A DNA stretch of 64,000 nucleotides, from NCBI RefSeq assembly GCF_900112985.1, contig NZ_FONS01000012.1:46269-110268 (forward strand), written 5' to 3'. The notes under the pieces were generated by a model that did no database searches, was not told the origin of the DNA, and saw nothing but the letters and a program-made list of their open reading frames with translations. This document shows positions 25,649 through 33,740 of this stretch, piece after piece. The stretch is from Pedobacter antarcticus. GTDB taxonomy: Bacteria; Bacteroidota; Bacteroidia; Sphingobacteriales; Sphingobacteriaceae. Positions within the stretch are counted from its first letter, which is position 1. Each line of letters begins with the position of its first letter. The position numbers were made by a program, and so were the translations under genes.

Positions 25649-27070
25649 ATGGCTAATACAGCAAACGACACAAATTTTTTTACAGACGTCTGTAAAAATT
25701 TTGACGACGCAGCACAATTTACCGGTCACCCAGAAGGTCTGTTATCACAGATCAAAGCATGTAACAGTGTTTACCGCTTTCAGTTCCCGATCAGAAGAGG
25801 GAACGGATTTGAAGTCATTGATGCCTGGCGCGTAGAACATTCTCACCACATGAGTCCTACCAAAGGTGGGATCCGCTACAGTGAAATGGTCAATGAAGAT
25901 GAAGTCATGGCACTTGCCGCTTTAATGACTTATAAATGTGCAATTGTAAACGTTCCGTTTGGTGGTGCAAAAGGAGGGATTAAAATTACTCCTAAAAACT
26001 ACACTACCGGAGAACTGGAAAACATTACCCGCCGTTATACTACAGAATTAATCAAGAAAAATTTTATTGGTCCCGGTATCGACGTTCCTGCTCCTGATTA
26101 TGGTTCAGGAGAACGTGAGATGAGTTGGATTGCCGATACTTATATGACTATGAATCCGGGTCAGCTGGACGCATTGGGTTGTGTAACCGGAAAACCTATT
26201 GCACTCCACGGTATCCGCGGACGTAAAGAAGCTACTGGACGTGGAGTTGCCTACGCAATCCGCGAATGTGTAAGAGTTACAGAAGACATGCAGAAAATTG
26301 GATTAACTGCTGGTCTTGGTGATAAAAGAGTTATCGTTCAGGGTTTGGGTAATGTAGGTTACCACTCTGCGAAATTCCTTACTGAATTTGGTGCTACGAT
26401 TGTCGGTCTTTGTGAATACGAAGGTGCAATCTATAATGCAAATGGTCTGAATGTAGACGAAGTTTTTGCACACCGCAAATTAACAGGATCTATCCTGGGT
26501 TTCCCGGGAGCCACTGAATTTAAAAATTCAATGGAAGGTCTGGAGCAACCATGTGATATTTTAGTTCCTGCAGCTCTGGAGAACCAGATTACAGTGGAAA
26601 ACATAAAAAATATCAAAGCTAAAATTATTGCAGAAGGTGCAAATGGTCCATGTACACCTGAAGCAGAAGATATCTTTACGCAAATGGGTGGTATTATCAT
26701 TCCTGATATGTACTGTAATGCCGGTGGTGTAACTGTATCTTATTTTGAGTGGTTAAAAAACCTTTCTCACGTCGCTTTTGGCCGTATGGAAAAACGTTAT
26801 GCAGAGAATTCAAATGCAAATCTAATCAATACACTGGAAAGTCTAACCGGACAAAGCATTCCTTCTGAGCATCGTTTAATGATCATTAAAGGTGCGTCTG
26901 AATTGGAACTGGTTAATTCAGGACTGGAAGATACAATGATCCATTCTTACCATGAGATCAGAGAAACACTATTAAGCAAGCCTGGAATTCAGACGCTAAG
27001 AACTGCAGCTTTTGTTGGTTCAATCGATAAGATCGCTGTATCTTATATGAATCTGGGTATCTGGCCATAG
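25649..27070 (+). CDS. Glu/Leu/Phe/Val dehydrogenase (glutamate dehydrogenase)
   Basis: A 473-aa NAD(P)-dependent dehydrogenase that interconverts glutamate and 2-oxoglutarate plus ammonia. The catalytic and substrate-binding motifs GGAKGGIKI and PAPDYGSGEREMSWI are present, as is the dinucleotide fold RVIVQGLGNVGYHSAKF and AEGANGPCTPEA. At this length it could be the NAD- or NADP-type; the sequence alone does not decide. It interrupts the ccm cluster but ends in its own terminator, so it is likely a separate unit. Confidence 0.93.
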   Translation: MANTANDTNFFTDVCKNFDDAAQFTGHPEGLLSQIKACNSVYRFQFPIRRGNGFEVIDAWRVEHSHHMSPTKGGIRYSEMVNEDEVMALAALMTYKCAIVNVPFGGAKGGIKITPKNYTTGELENITRRYTTELIKKNFIGPGIDVPAPDYGSGEREMSWIADTYMTMNPGQLDALGCVTGKPIALHGIRGRKEATGRGVAYAIRECVRVTEDMQKIGLTAGLGDKRVIVQGLGNVGYHSAKFLTEFGATIVGLCEYEGAIYNANGLNVDEVFAHRKLTGSILGFPGATEFKNSMEGLEQPCDILVPAALENQITVENIKNIKAKIIAEGANGPCTPEAEDIFTQMGGIIIPDMYCNAGGVTVSYFEWLKNLSHVAFGRMEKRYAENSNANLINTLESLTGQSIPSEHRLMIIKGASELELVNSGLEDTMIHSYHEIRETLLSKPGIQTLRTAAFVGSIDKIAVSYMNLGIWP

Positions 27071-27093
27071 AGCTGGTATTTAGCATAAACTTG

Positions 27094-27129
27094 ATCCGCC
27101 TGTGTTCTCACAGGCGGATTTTTTTTTAA
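27094..27129 (+). terminator. Rho-independent terminator after glutamate dehydrogenase
   Basis: An 11-bp perfect stem (ATCCGCCTGTG at 27094-27104, CACAGGCGGAT at 27109-27119), loop TTCT, then about ten T residues. A textbook terminator. Confidence 0.95.
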
Positions 27130-27229
27130 CAAAACTGATACAGTTCGCTTCATTTGTCAGACTACTATCAATATTTGGCCTTCTGGCTGATTAGATGGAC
27201 AGTCCAGGTCTTTAGGTGCTTATATTTTT

Positions 27230-27237
27230 TATCTTTG
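27230..27237 (+). promoter_or_regulatory. -7 promoter box TATCTTTG before ccmE
   Basis: Perfect TAnnTTTG 26 nt before the ccmE ATG and downstream of the strong dehydrogenase terminator. It fits an independent ccmE-ccmF transcript. Confidence 0.55.
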
Positions 27238-27263
27238 TGTGTTGAAAAACTAATTATACTCAC

Positions 27264-27674
27264 ATGAAAAAAAGTGCAATTATTGGCTTGATTACAATCG
27301 CTATCTGCGTTGGTTTCCTGGTTAGCTTAAACGCAGACACCAGCAATTATTCGACCTTTACGGAAGCAGCCAAAGATTCCCGTGAATTTCACGTGATGGG
27401 CCATTGGGAAAAAGAAAAAGGAACTTATTACGATGCCCTGAAAGATGCCAATCACTTTGCTTTCTATATGAGAGATGAAAAAGGTGAAGTTAAAAAAGTT
27501 ATTTACAGCGGCACCAAACCGCAGGATTTTGAACGTTCTGAAAAACTCGTTCTGATTGGTAAGATGAATAAAGATGTCTTCCATGCCTCCAAGATTTTAA
27601 TGAAATGCCCTTCTAAATATAACAATGACCTTGTAGAGATACAGCAGGACGGACAGGTTAAACAATACAAATAA
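27264..27674 (+). CDS. ccmE: cytochrome c maturation protein CcmE, CxxxY type
   Basis: A periplasmic heme chaperone anchored by one N-terminal helix, 136 aa. The OB-fold core is seen in VIYSGTKPQDFERSEKLVLIG and KDVFHASKILMKCPSKY. The classic heme-attaching HxxxY motif is replaced by Cys115-x3-Tyr119 (CPSKY). CcmE proteins with CxxxY are known from archaea and some bacteria that lack CcmH. It is 5 nt upstream of ccmF and clearly cotranscribed. Confidence 0.88.
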   Translation: MKKSAIIGLITIAICVGFLVSLNADTSNYSTFTEAAKDSREFHVMGHWEKEKGTYYDALKDANHFAFYMRDEKGEVKKVIYSGTKPQDFERSEKLVLIGKMNKDVFHASKILMKCPSKYNNDLVEIQQDGQVKQYK

Positions 27675-27679
27675 TTTTA

Positions 27680-30151
27680 ATGGACATACAATTTACAGGA
27701 GAGACCCTTCTTCCCGGCAAGGTTGGGCAGTTTTTTATTGTTTTAGCTTTTGCTGCAGCACTTTTATCTACTATTTCTTACTTTTTTGCTACCCGCAGTA
27801 AAGACCAGGCCGATCAGTCTTCCTGGACCCGTATGGGAAGAATCTCATATGGAATTAATGTACTGAGTATCATTGGAATCGGTGCTACACTGTTTTACCT
27901 GATTCTAAACCATTACAACGAGTATTATTACGTTTATTCCCATTCTTCCAAAGCGCTTCCTGTATACTATATTATTTCAGCTTTCTGGGAAGGCCAGGAA
28001 GGTAGTTTTTGGCTTTGGGCATTCTGGCAGGCCGTACTCGGTATTGTATTAATCAGAACCTGTAAATCATGGGAGAGTGGTGTGATGACTGTAGTTGGTC
28101 TTTCACAGGTGTTTTTAACCTCGATGTTGCTGGGCGTACAGATTTTTGGTGAACGGATAGGAAGTTCTCCTTTTATTTTATTACGTGATGCAGTGAACTT
28201 GCAGGAAATGGCTCCGGTTGTCTTCGCAGATCCTGAAAACTTTAAAAACTACCTTAAGTTTATAACTGACGGCCGTGGTCTGAATCCACTGTTGCAGAAT
28301 TACTGGATGGTTATTCACCCGCCAACTCTTTTCCTGGGCTTTGCAAGTATGATCGTGCCTTTTGCGTATGTGATTACCGGTCTTTGGCAAAAAAGATATA
28401 AAGAATGGGTAAAACCAGCTATGCCCTGGGCATTGTTTGCTGTAATGATATTGGGTACAGGTATTATCATGGGGTCTTTCTGGGCATACGAAGCTTTAAA
28501 TTTTGGTGGATTCTGGGCTTGGGACCCGGTGGAGAATGCCTCACTGATTCCATGGCTTACTTTAATTGGTGCAGTTCACGTAATGATCGCTTTTAAAAAT
28601 ACAGGTCATGCGTTCTTTACATCTATTGCGCTGGTTCTGGTCAGTTTTATTTTGGTACTGTATGCATCTTTTCTAACCAGAAGTGGTATTCTGGGTGAAA
28701 CTTCGGTTCACTCTTTTACAGACCTGGGAATGTTTGGTCATCTGATCCTTTACAATGTTGTTTTTCTATTTATACCAGTTGTATTAATCATATGCCGCTG
28801 GAAAGAATTGCCTATTACTAATAAGGAAGAAGAAACTTATTCCAGAGAATTCTGGATGTTTATTGGTGCATTGGTGGTTACCGTTGCTTGTATTCAGGTA
28901 ATCTTCTCTACTTCGGTTCCTGTATTTAACAAGGCTTTCGGTACAAATTTCGCACCTCCGATCGATGCGATCAAATACTATAATCAATGGCAGGCTCCTT
29001 TCGCGATTTTGATTACTATGATCTCCGGTTTCTCACAATTCCTTAAATACAAGAGGACAGACACTCGTAAGTTTTACAGCAGTCTGATAGCTACTTTAGT
29101 GATCGCTATTGTAGTTACTGGTGCATTCGTATATATCACAGATGTTTATGGAAACTTAATGTACATCCTGCTTTCATTTAGCTGTATGTTTGCGATCTTG
29201 TCCAATGCAAGAATCCTGGTGCAAGGGTTTAGTGGTAAAGGAAAACTGGTTGGTGCTGCAGTTGCGCATATAGGTTTCGCTTTATTACTGGTAGGTGCAT
29301 TGGTTGCAGCTGCGACAAGCAAGCCTGTATCTCTGAATGCTGCGAATTTTATTCCGGTTAAGGATTTCGAAAAGGTAGAAAAACCAGGGGAGAACATGGT
29401 GCTGTACAAAAATGAGCCAAAGAAAATGGGCCGTTTTACAGTAACTTATACGAATGATACGACCATTGCCCCGAACACATTTTATACTTTGAACTTTAAG
29501 GTTCTTGATGAAAAATCTGGTGCAGTGAAAGAAAATTTTGACTTGAATCCAAGGGTTCAGATCAATGAGAAGATGGGTTTGATTGCGTCTCCTGACACCA
29601 AACATTATCTGACTTACGATATGTATACGCATATCACCAGTGCTCCTGATAAAAAAGATTCACATGCAGAAAGTGATGCACAGAGCGATGAAGAAAATTA
29701 TAAAAAACCAAGAATAGTCAATGTAAGTACGGGTGATACCCTGCACACCAGCAGTGGAATTATTCATATTAAGGATCTGAACTTTAAACCAGTGGCCAAG
29801 AGTCTTGCCCTGGCAGAAGGAGATCTTGCTGTAGGATTACCATTGGAGATTGACCTGAATGGTAAAATTTATAAGACGGAGCCAATCTTCCTTGTAAAAG
29901 GTAACAATACATTCGACTTCGCAAGAAATATTCCTGAACTGGGCCTGAGATTAAGATTTACAAAAATTCTGCCTGATCAGAAAAAAGTGGAACTGCAGGT
30001 CTTTGAAAAACCACAGCAGTCTAAAGACTGGGTTGTATTCAAAGCAATTGAATTTCCTTATATTAACCTTTATTGGGTTGGTTTAATTGTGATGGTGGTC
30101 GGCTTCCTTATTTCCATTGTCAGAAGGCAAAAAGAAAACGTAAAAAATTAA
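27680..30151 (+). CDS. ccmF: cytochrome c heme lyase component CcmF (CcsA-like)
   Basis: An 823-aa integral membrane protein, longer than proteobacterial CcmF (about 650 aa). It carries the conserved HPPTLFLGF segment and the WWD heme loop GFWAWDPVENASLIPWL, plus about a dozen helices. A large soluble region (residues ~555-785) precedes a final helix, and the protein ends in VSIVRRQ-like basic residues. It takes heme from CcmE and attaches it to apocytochrome c. It lies 5 nt after ccmE and is followed by a hairpin. Confidence 0.92.
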   Translation: MDIQFTGETLLPGKVGQFFIVLAFAAALLSTISYFFATRSKDQADQSSWTRMGRISYGINVLSIIGIGATLFYLILNHYNEYYYVYSHSSKALPVYYIISAFWEGQEGSFWLWAFWQAVLGIVLIRTCKSWESGVMTVVGLSQVFLTSMLLGVQIFGERIGSSPFILLRDAVNLQEMAPVVFADPENFKNYLKFITDGRGLNPLLQNYWMVIHPPTLFLGFASMIVPFAYVITGLWQKRYKEWVKPAMPWALFAVMILGTGIIMGSFWAYEALNFGGFWAWDPVENASLIPWLTLIGAVHVMIAFKNTGHAFFTSIALVLVSFILVLYASFLTRSGILGETSVHSFTDLGMFGHLILYNVVFLFIPVVLIICRWKELPITNKEEETYSREFWMFIGALVVTVACIQVIFSTSVPVFNKAFGTNFAPPIDAIKYYNQWQAPFAILITMISGFSQFLKYKRTDTRKFYSSLIATLVIAIVVTGAFVYITDVYGNLMYILLSFSCMFAILSNARILVQGFSGKGKLVGAAVAHIGFALLLVGALVAAATSKPVSLNAANFIPVKDFEKVEKPGENMVLYKNEPKKMGRFTVTYTNDTTIAPNTFYTLNFKVLDEKSGAVKENFDLNPRVQINEKMGLIASPDTKHYLTYDMYTHITSAPDKKDSHAESDAQSDEENYKKPRIVNVSTGDTLHTSSGIIHIKDLNFKPVAKSLALAEGDLAVGLPLEIDLNGKIYKTEPIFLVKGNNTFDFARNIPELGLRLRFTKILPDQKKVELQVFEKPQQSKDWVVFKAIEFPYINLYWVGLIVMVVGFLISIVRRQKENVKN

Positions 30152-30163
30152 GCTAATAAAATC

Positions 30164-30196
30164 AGAAGCCCGTGTACCCCTGGTGCACGGGCTTCT
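30164..30196 (+). terminator. terminator-like hairpin after ccmF
   Basis: An 11-bp perfect stem (AGAAGCCCGTG at 30164-30174, CACGGGCTTCT at 30186-30196), then CATTTTATT. The T-run is weak but the stem is strong and lies 12 nt after the ccmF stop. Confidence 0.65.
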
Positions 30197-30231
30197 CATT
30201 TTATTGAATATTTTATAAAATATTACAGCGC

Positions 30232-30996
30232 ATGAAACTTGTTTGTATTGGTTCGGGAAATGTTGCTACACATCTCTCTCTTGCTTTTAAAGCTATGGGC
30301 GCGGATATCCTGCAGGTCTGGAGCCGCGATGTTAAACGTGCCGGGATCTTAGCTGCCCTGACGGGTTCTCGAGCAACAAGCAACTGGTCAGAGATAGATC
30401 GAAATGCGGATTGTTATTTGATCGCCGTAAAAGATGATGCTATTGCCAGCGTAGCCGCCGAATTAAAAGAGGTAAGGGGTATAGTGATCCATACTTCTGG
30501 CACAACACCGCTAAGCATCCTGCAAGGAAGTGGGAGCGGATGTGGGGTTCTCTATCCGTTGCAGACTTTCTCTGCATCAAAGGCCGTGGAGATTACTAAA
30601 GTTCCTTTTTGTGTTGAAGCAAACAGTCCTCACAACCTGGAACTGGTAACTGCTTTAGCGAGCCTGATCAGTCCGAATGTTTACCCGGTAGATTCAGCCC
30701 AGAGAAAAATATTGCACCTTTCGGCAGTTTTCGCGTGTAATTTTACTAATCATCTTTACGCAATTGGGCAGCAGCTTTTGGAAGCGAATGGTCTTAATTT
30801 CGATATGCTTCGTCCTTTAATTCAGGAAACCGCACTCAAAGTGCAGTCTTCAAAACCTTCCGAGGTGCAGACCGGTCCAGCCGTCCGGCATGATGAGCAG
30901 ACTTTAAAGGCTCATAAACAATTGCTTGAGGGCTCCGCTGAATGGAGTCAGATCTACGAAATTTTAAGTAATAGCATTAAAAAGGCACATCCCTAA
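30232..30996 (+). CDS. Rossmann-like and DUF2520 domain protein
   Basis: A 254-aa protein related to ProC/6-phosphogluconate dehydrogenase-like reductases. The N-terminal Rossmann motif is CIGSGNVATHLSLAF (residues 5-19), followed by HTSGTTPLSIL and GVLYPLQTFS. The DUF2520 helical domain carries LHLSAVFACNFTNHLY and GPAVRHDEQTLKAHKQLL. The substrate is not known. It begins just after the ccmF hairpin and precedes the ferredoxin gene. Confidence 0.88.
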   Translation: MKLVCIGSGNVATHLSLAFKAMGADILQVWSRDVKRAGILAALTGSRATSNWSEIDRNADCYLIAVKDDAIASVAAELKEVRGIVIHTSGTTPLSILQGSGSGCGVLYPLQTFSASKAVEITKVPFCVEANSPHNLELVTALASLISPNVYPVDSAQRKILHLSAVFACNFTNHLYAIGQQLLEANGLNFDMLRPLIQETALKVQSSKPSEVQTGPAVRHDEQTLKAHKQLLEGSAEWSQIYEILSNSIKKAHP

Positions 30997-31017
30997 GGTA
31001 TTGCGGATTTTGCTGCT

Positions 31018-31025
31018 TATTTTTG
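31018..31025 (+). promoter_or_regulatory. -7 promoter box TATTTTTG before the ferredoxin gene
   Basis: TAnnTTTG with 9 nt to the ATG at 31035. It decides the start, because an in-frame TTG at 31023 falls inside the box and would be upstream of the transcript. Confidence 0.5.
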
Positions 31026-31034
31026 AAAACAATT

Positions 31035-31367
31035 ATGAATATTTATCAATTAAAAGTCAATTTTGAAGAACAGGGGAAACAGCAGGTAATCCTTCCGATA
31101 GCGGCGGGCGAATCTGTTCTTGATGTTTGTCTGGATAACGGAATCGAGCTTCAGCACAACTGCGGGGCCGTTTGCGGTTGCAGTACCTGCCATGTTTATG
31201 TAAATAAAGGAATGGACAATGTTCAGGATATTTCAGACAAAGAGGAGGATTTTATAGACAGGGCAGTGCGTCCGAGAATTACATCCCGATTGGGTTGCCA
31301 GTGTGTGGTCATCAACGGAGATATTGAAGTTACTATCCCTGACCAAAGTGAGTTCCTTGGTCACTAA
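31035..31367 (+). CDS. adrenodoxin-type [2Fe-2S] ferredoxin
   Basis: A 110-aa electron carrier. The cluster ligands are Cys43-x5-Cys49-x2-Cys52 (HNCGAVCGCSTCHVYV) plus a distal Cys at 88 or 90 (RLGCQC). This is the ISC-type ferredoxin pattern. It is followed 35 nt later by iscX, supporting a role in Fe-S cluster assembly, as in the proteobacterial hscA-fdx-iscX order, although hscA itself lies 12 kb away here. Confidence 0.9.
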   Translation: MNIYQLKVNFEEQGKQQVILPIAAGESVLDVCLDNGIELQHNCGAVCGCSTCHVYVNKGMDNVQDISDKEEDFIDRAVRPRITSRLGCQCVVINGDIEVTIPDQSEFLGH

Positions 31368-31402
31368 TTATATTTATTTTATTAAGTACAAATCAAACAA
31401 AC

Positions 31403-31645
31403 ATGCAGGACAAATTTGCTTTACCTATTCACTGGCAGGATCATGAAGATATTGCTCAGGAATTATATGAAAAATTCGGTGATGAGTTTAATGAAGCTAA
31501 AATCTACCGCATCCGTTTCACAGAATTGGTAGAATGGGTTCTTGAACTGCCTAATTTTAAAGGTACCAGGGAGCAGAGCACCGAAGGTCATCTGGAGCAA
31601 ATCCAATCTGCCTGGGTTTATGAATGGCGCGATAACCAGGATTAG
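31403..31645 (+). CDS. iscX: Fe-S cluster assembly protein IscX
   Basis: An 80-aa acidic protein with the IscX signature: IHWQDHEDIAQELYEKF near the N-terminus, RFTELVEWVLELPNF in the middle and HLEQIQSAWVYEW at the C-terminus. IscX binds IscS and iron and modulates cluster assembly. It follows the [2Fe-2S] ferredoxin gene and abuts the phosphatase gene (TAG directly followed by ATG). Confidence 0.92.
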   Translation: MQDKFALPIHWQDHEDIAQELYEKFGDEFNEAKIYRIRFTELVEWVLELPNFKGTREQSTEGHLEQIQSAWVYEWRDNQD

Positions 31646-32173
31646 ATGTTATTGCAGGATCTGGGTAAAATAACCACTTTCATCTTTGATATAGATGGTG
31701 TACTGACAAATGGTGAGGTAATGACCAGTACGTCAGGTGAATTGCTGCGTACCTTTCATATTAAAGACGGGTATGCTTTGCAGCTGGCTGTGAAAAAAGG
31801 TTATCGTGTCTGTCTGATATCGGGTGGCCGTGGACAGGCGATGCAGCAACGTTTTGAAGCACTCGGGATCCCTGATATCTATTTAGGGGTAGGGGATAAA
31901 GTTGAGGTTTTTAATAACTATCTGACTGAAAATAAACTATGTAAAGAAGAAACGCTGTACATGGGGGATGATATTCCTGATTTACAGGTTATGCAACTGG
32001 CAGGTATCGCAACTTGTCCGGCCGATGCTTGTGAAGATATAAAAGCAATTTCTGCTTATGTTTCTCCATTCAAAGGTGGTAAAACTGCCGTGAGAGATAT
32101 CCTGGAGAAAGTTTTGAAGCTTCAGGGTAAATGGTTTGATGCCAATCCTTCTGCTGCTGATGCCAGCAAATAA
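31646..32173 (+). CDS. kdsC: KdsC-like HAD phosphatase (3-deoxy-manno-octulosonate-8-P phosphatase)
   Basis: A 175-aa C0-type HAD hydrolase. Catalytic Asp15 and Asp17 lie in FDIDGVLTNG, followed by KDGYALQLAVKKGY, the Ser/Gly motif LISGG, and the acidic metal motif GDDIPDLQVM. The family forms tetramers and removes phosphate from KDO-8-phosphate in lipopolysaccharide synthesis. KDO is inferred from the family; kdsA and kdsB are not nearby. It starts directly after iscX. Confidence 0.87.
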   Translation: MLLQDLGKITTFIFDIDGVLTNGEVMTSTSGELLRTFHIKDGYALQLAVKKGYRVCLISGGRGQAMQQRFEALGIPDIYLGVGDKVEVFNNYLTENKLCKEETLYMGDDIPDLQVMQLAGIATCPADACEDIKAISAYVSPFKGGKTAVRDILEKVLKLQGKWFDANPSAADASK

Positions 32174-32202
32174 ATATTGCTTTTTCTTAATATTAACTAA
32201 CG

Positions 32203-32778
32203 ATGTTTAAACCTTCTATACCACTTATACTCGCTTCTAAATCTCCGCGCAGGCAGGAGTTAATTAAACTCATGGGCCTGGAGGTTGAAGTCTTGCTTAA
32301 AGATGTTGACGAAAGTTATCCTGACGGTCTTAGCCCGGCAGAAATTGCCAGTTATATCTCTGCGAAAAAAGCGGAAGCATTTCAAACTGAAGCACAAACG
32401 CACGTGGTGATTACCGCAGATACTATTGTGGCTTTTGAAGGCGAGATTCTGGGAAAACCCAAAGATGCAGCAGATGCGAAAGCAGTGCTCGAAAAACTAT
32501 CGGGTAAATCACATCAGGTCTATACTGGTGTGAGCCTTGCTTATCAGGACCGGATCAAAACTTTTTATGATCTTACTGAAGTCACTTTCCGCGAGTTGAC
32601 CCCAGAAGAGATCGTACATTATATTGCCGTATACCGTCCTTTTGATAAGGCAGGTTCTTATGGTATTCAGGACTGGCTGGGTAGTATAGCCATTGTACAG
32701 ATTATCGGCTCTTATCCGAACGTGATGGGACTGCCCACGGAAAAACTTTATAAGGAACTCTCGGAGTTTTTAGCTTAG
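32203..32778 (+). CDS. maf: Maf family nucleoside triphosphate pyrophosphatase
   Basis: A 191-aa house-cleaning enzyme. The Maf signature ILASKSPRRQELIKLMG is at residues 9-25, followed by ITADTIVAFEGEILGKP (catalytic Asp) and KAGSYGIQDWLG. Maf proteins hydrolyse dTTP, UTP or modified nucleotides and may limit division. It lies downstream of kdsC and converges with the ppx-like gene. Confidence 0.93.
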   Translation: MFKPSIPLILASKSPRRQELIKLMGLEVEVLLKDVDESYPDGLSPAEIASYISAKKAEAFQTEAQTHVVITADTIVAFEGEILGKPKDAADAKAVLEKLSGKSHQVYTGVSLAYQDRIKTFYDLTEVTFRELTPEEIVHYIAVYRPFDKAGSYGIQDWLGSIAIVQIIGSYPNVMGLPTEKLYKELSEFLA

Positions 32779-32797
32779 GAAATAACTTTATGTTTTA

Positions 32798-33709
32798 TCA
32801 TTCTTCGGCGGCAAGCTCATACAGTATTCCCATTTTTAAATCATAGGTAGATAAAGCGATTTGCTTTACAGCAGTATTTTTAAGGATATAACGGCAAAGT
32901 AAAGATGCCATAACGATCATGTCGACCCTTAGAGGGATCAATTCAGGAATAGCTTCTCTGGTTGCATGATCTGACAAAATCAGTTTAGTTAATAGGTCTG
33001 AAAAATCTTTGTAATCGAGATTTGCGGCTGCTATATTTTTAAGGTCTGTTCCGGGAAGCAGCATTGCAGCATATGTCTCAAAAGCGCCCGCAGAACCAAT
33101 GAGGCATTGCGGTTGGTAGACATTGCATTTTTCGACCAGTTCATGCAGTTCCTTTTCAAATAAATTGGCAATAGCCTGTTGATCGGCAGCTGATACCGGG
33201 TCGGAATGCCAGTATGCTTGTAGTAATCGGGCAGCACCGACAGGGTAGCTTTTTTTCCAGAACTGACCTTCGGGACTGCAGAGAATAAATTCTGTACTGC
33301 CACCGCCGATATCCATGATCAGCGATTTCTGCCGGATCAGTCCTGTCGCCTGTACGCCTTTGAAAATATAGCCGGCTTCCTGCTCACCGCTAATTACAGT
33401 GATGGTTATTCCCGCTTTTTCAGCGGCTTCCCTGACAAATTCATTTCCATTCGACGCACTGCGTACTGCAGCTGTCGCAGTCGCCTTGATTAAGTCAACG
33501 CCATGCTTGTCAATTTCAGTTCTGAAAGTCTTTAATGCATTAATGCCTCTTTCAAAAGCTTCGGGGATAATCTCTCCTTCATTGATCTTTCCCTGGCCAA
33601 GCTGGACGGGAATATTAGTTTTATAGAGCACATCTACCTTTCCTGCATGGATGGTGGAAATTACCAGGTGGAAGGTGTTTGTTCCCAGGTCAATTACTGC
33701 TGCTTTCAT
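32798..33709 (-). CDS. Ppx/GppA family exopolyphosphatase
   Basis: A 303-aa actin-like ASKHA phosphatase. The phosphate-binding loops are AAVIDLGTNTFHLV at the N-terminus and LIMDIGGGSTEFIL in the middle. It is the short form lacking the C-terminal HD-like domains of E. coli Ppx (about 510 aa). It could hydrolyse polyphosphate or pppGpp. It begins 31 nt after the ABC permease stop on the same strand and may belong to that operon. Confidence 0.9.
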   Translation of the reverse strand: MKAAVIDLGTNTFHLVISTIHAGKVDVLYKTNIPVQLGQGKINEGEIIPEAFERGINALKTFRTEIDKHGVDLIKATATAAVRSASNGNEFVREAAEKAGITITVISGEQEAGYIFKGVQATGLIRQKSLIMDIGGGSTEFILCSPEGQFWKKSYPVGAARLLQAYWHSDPVSAADQQAIANLFEKELHELVEKCNVYQPQCLIGSAGAFETYAAMLLPGTDLKNIAAANLDYKDFSDLLTKLILSDHATREAIPELIPLRVDMIVMASLLCRYILKNTAVKQIALSTYDLKMGILYELAAEE

Positions 33710-33740
33710 CCCCGAAGATATTAATTCTGAGTTTGTGGCG

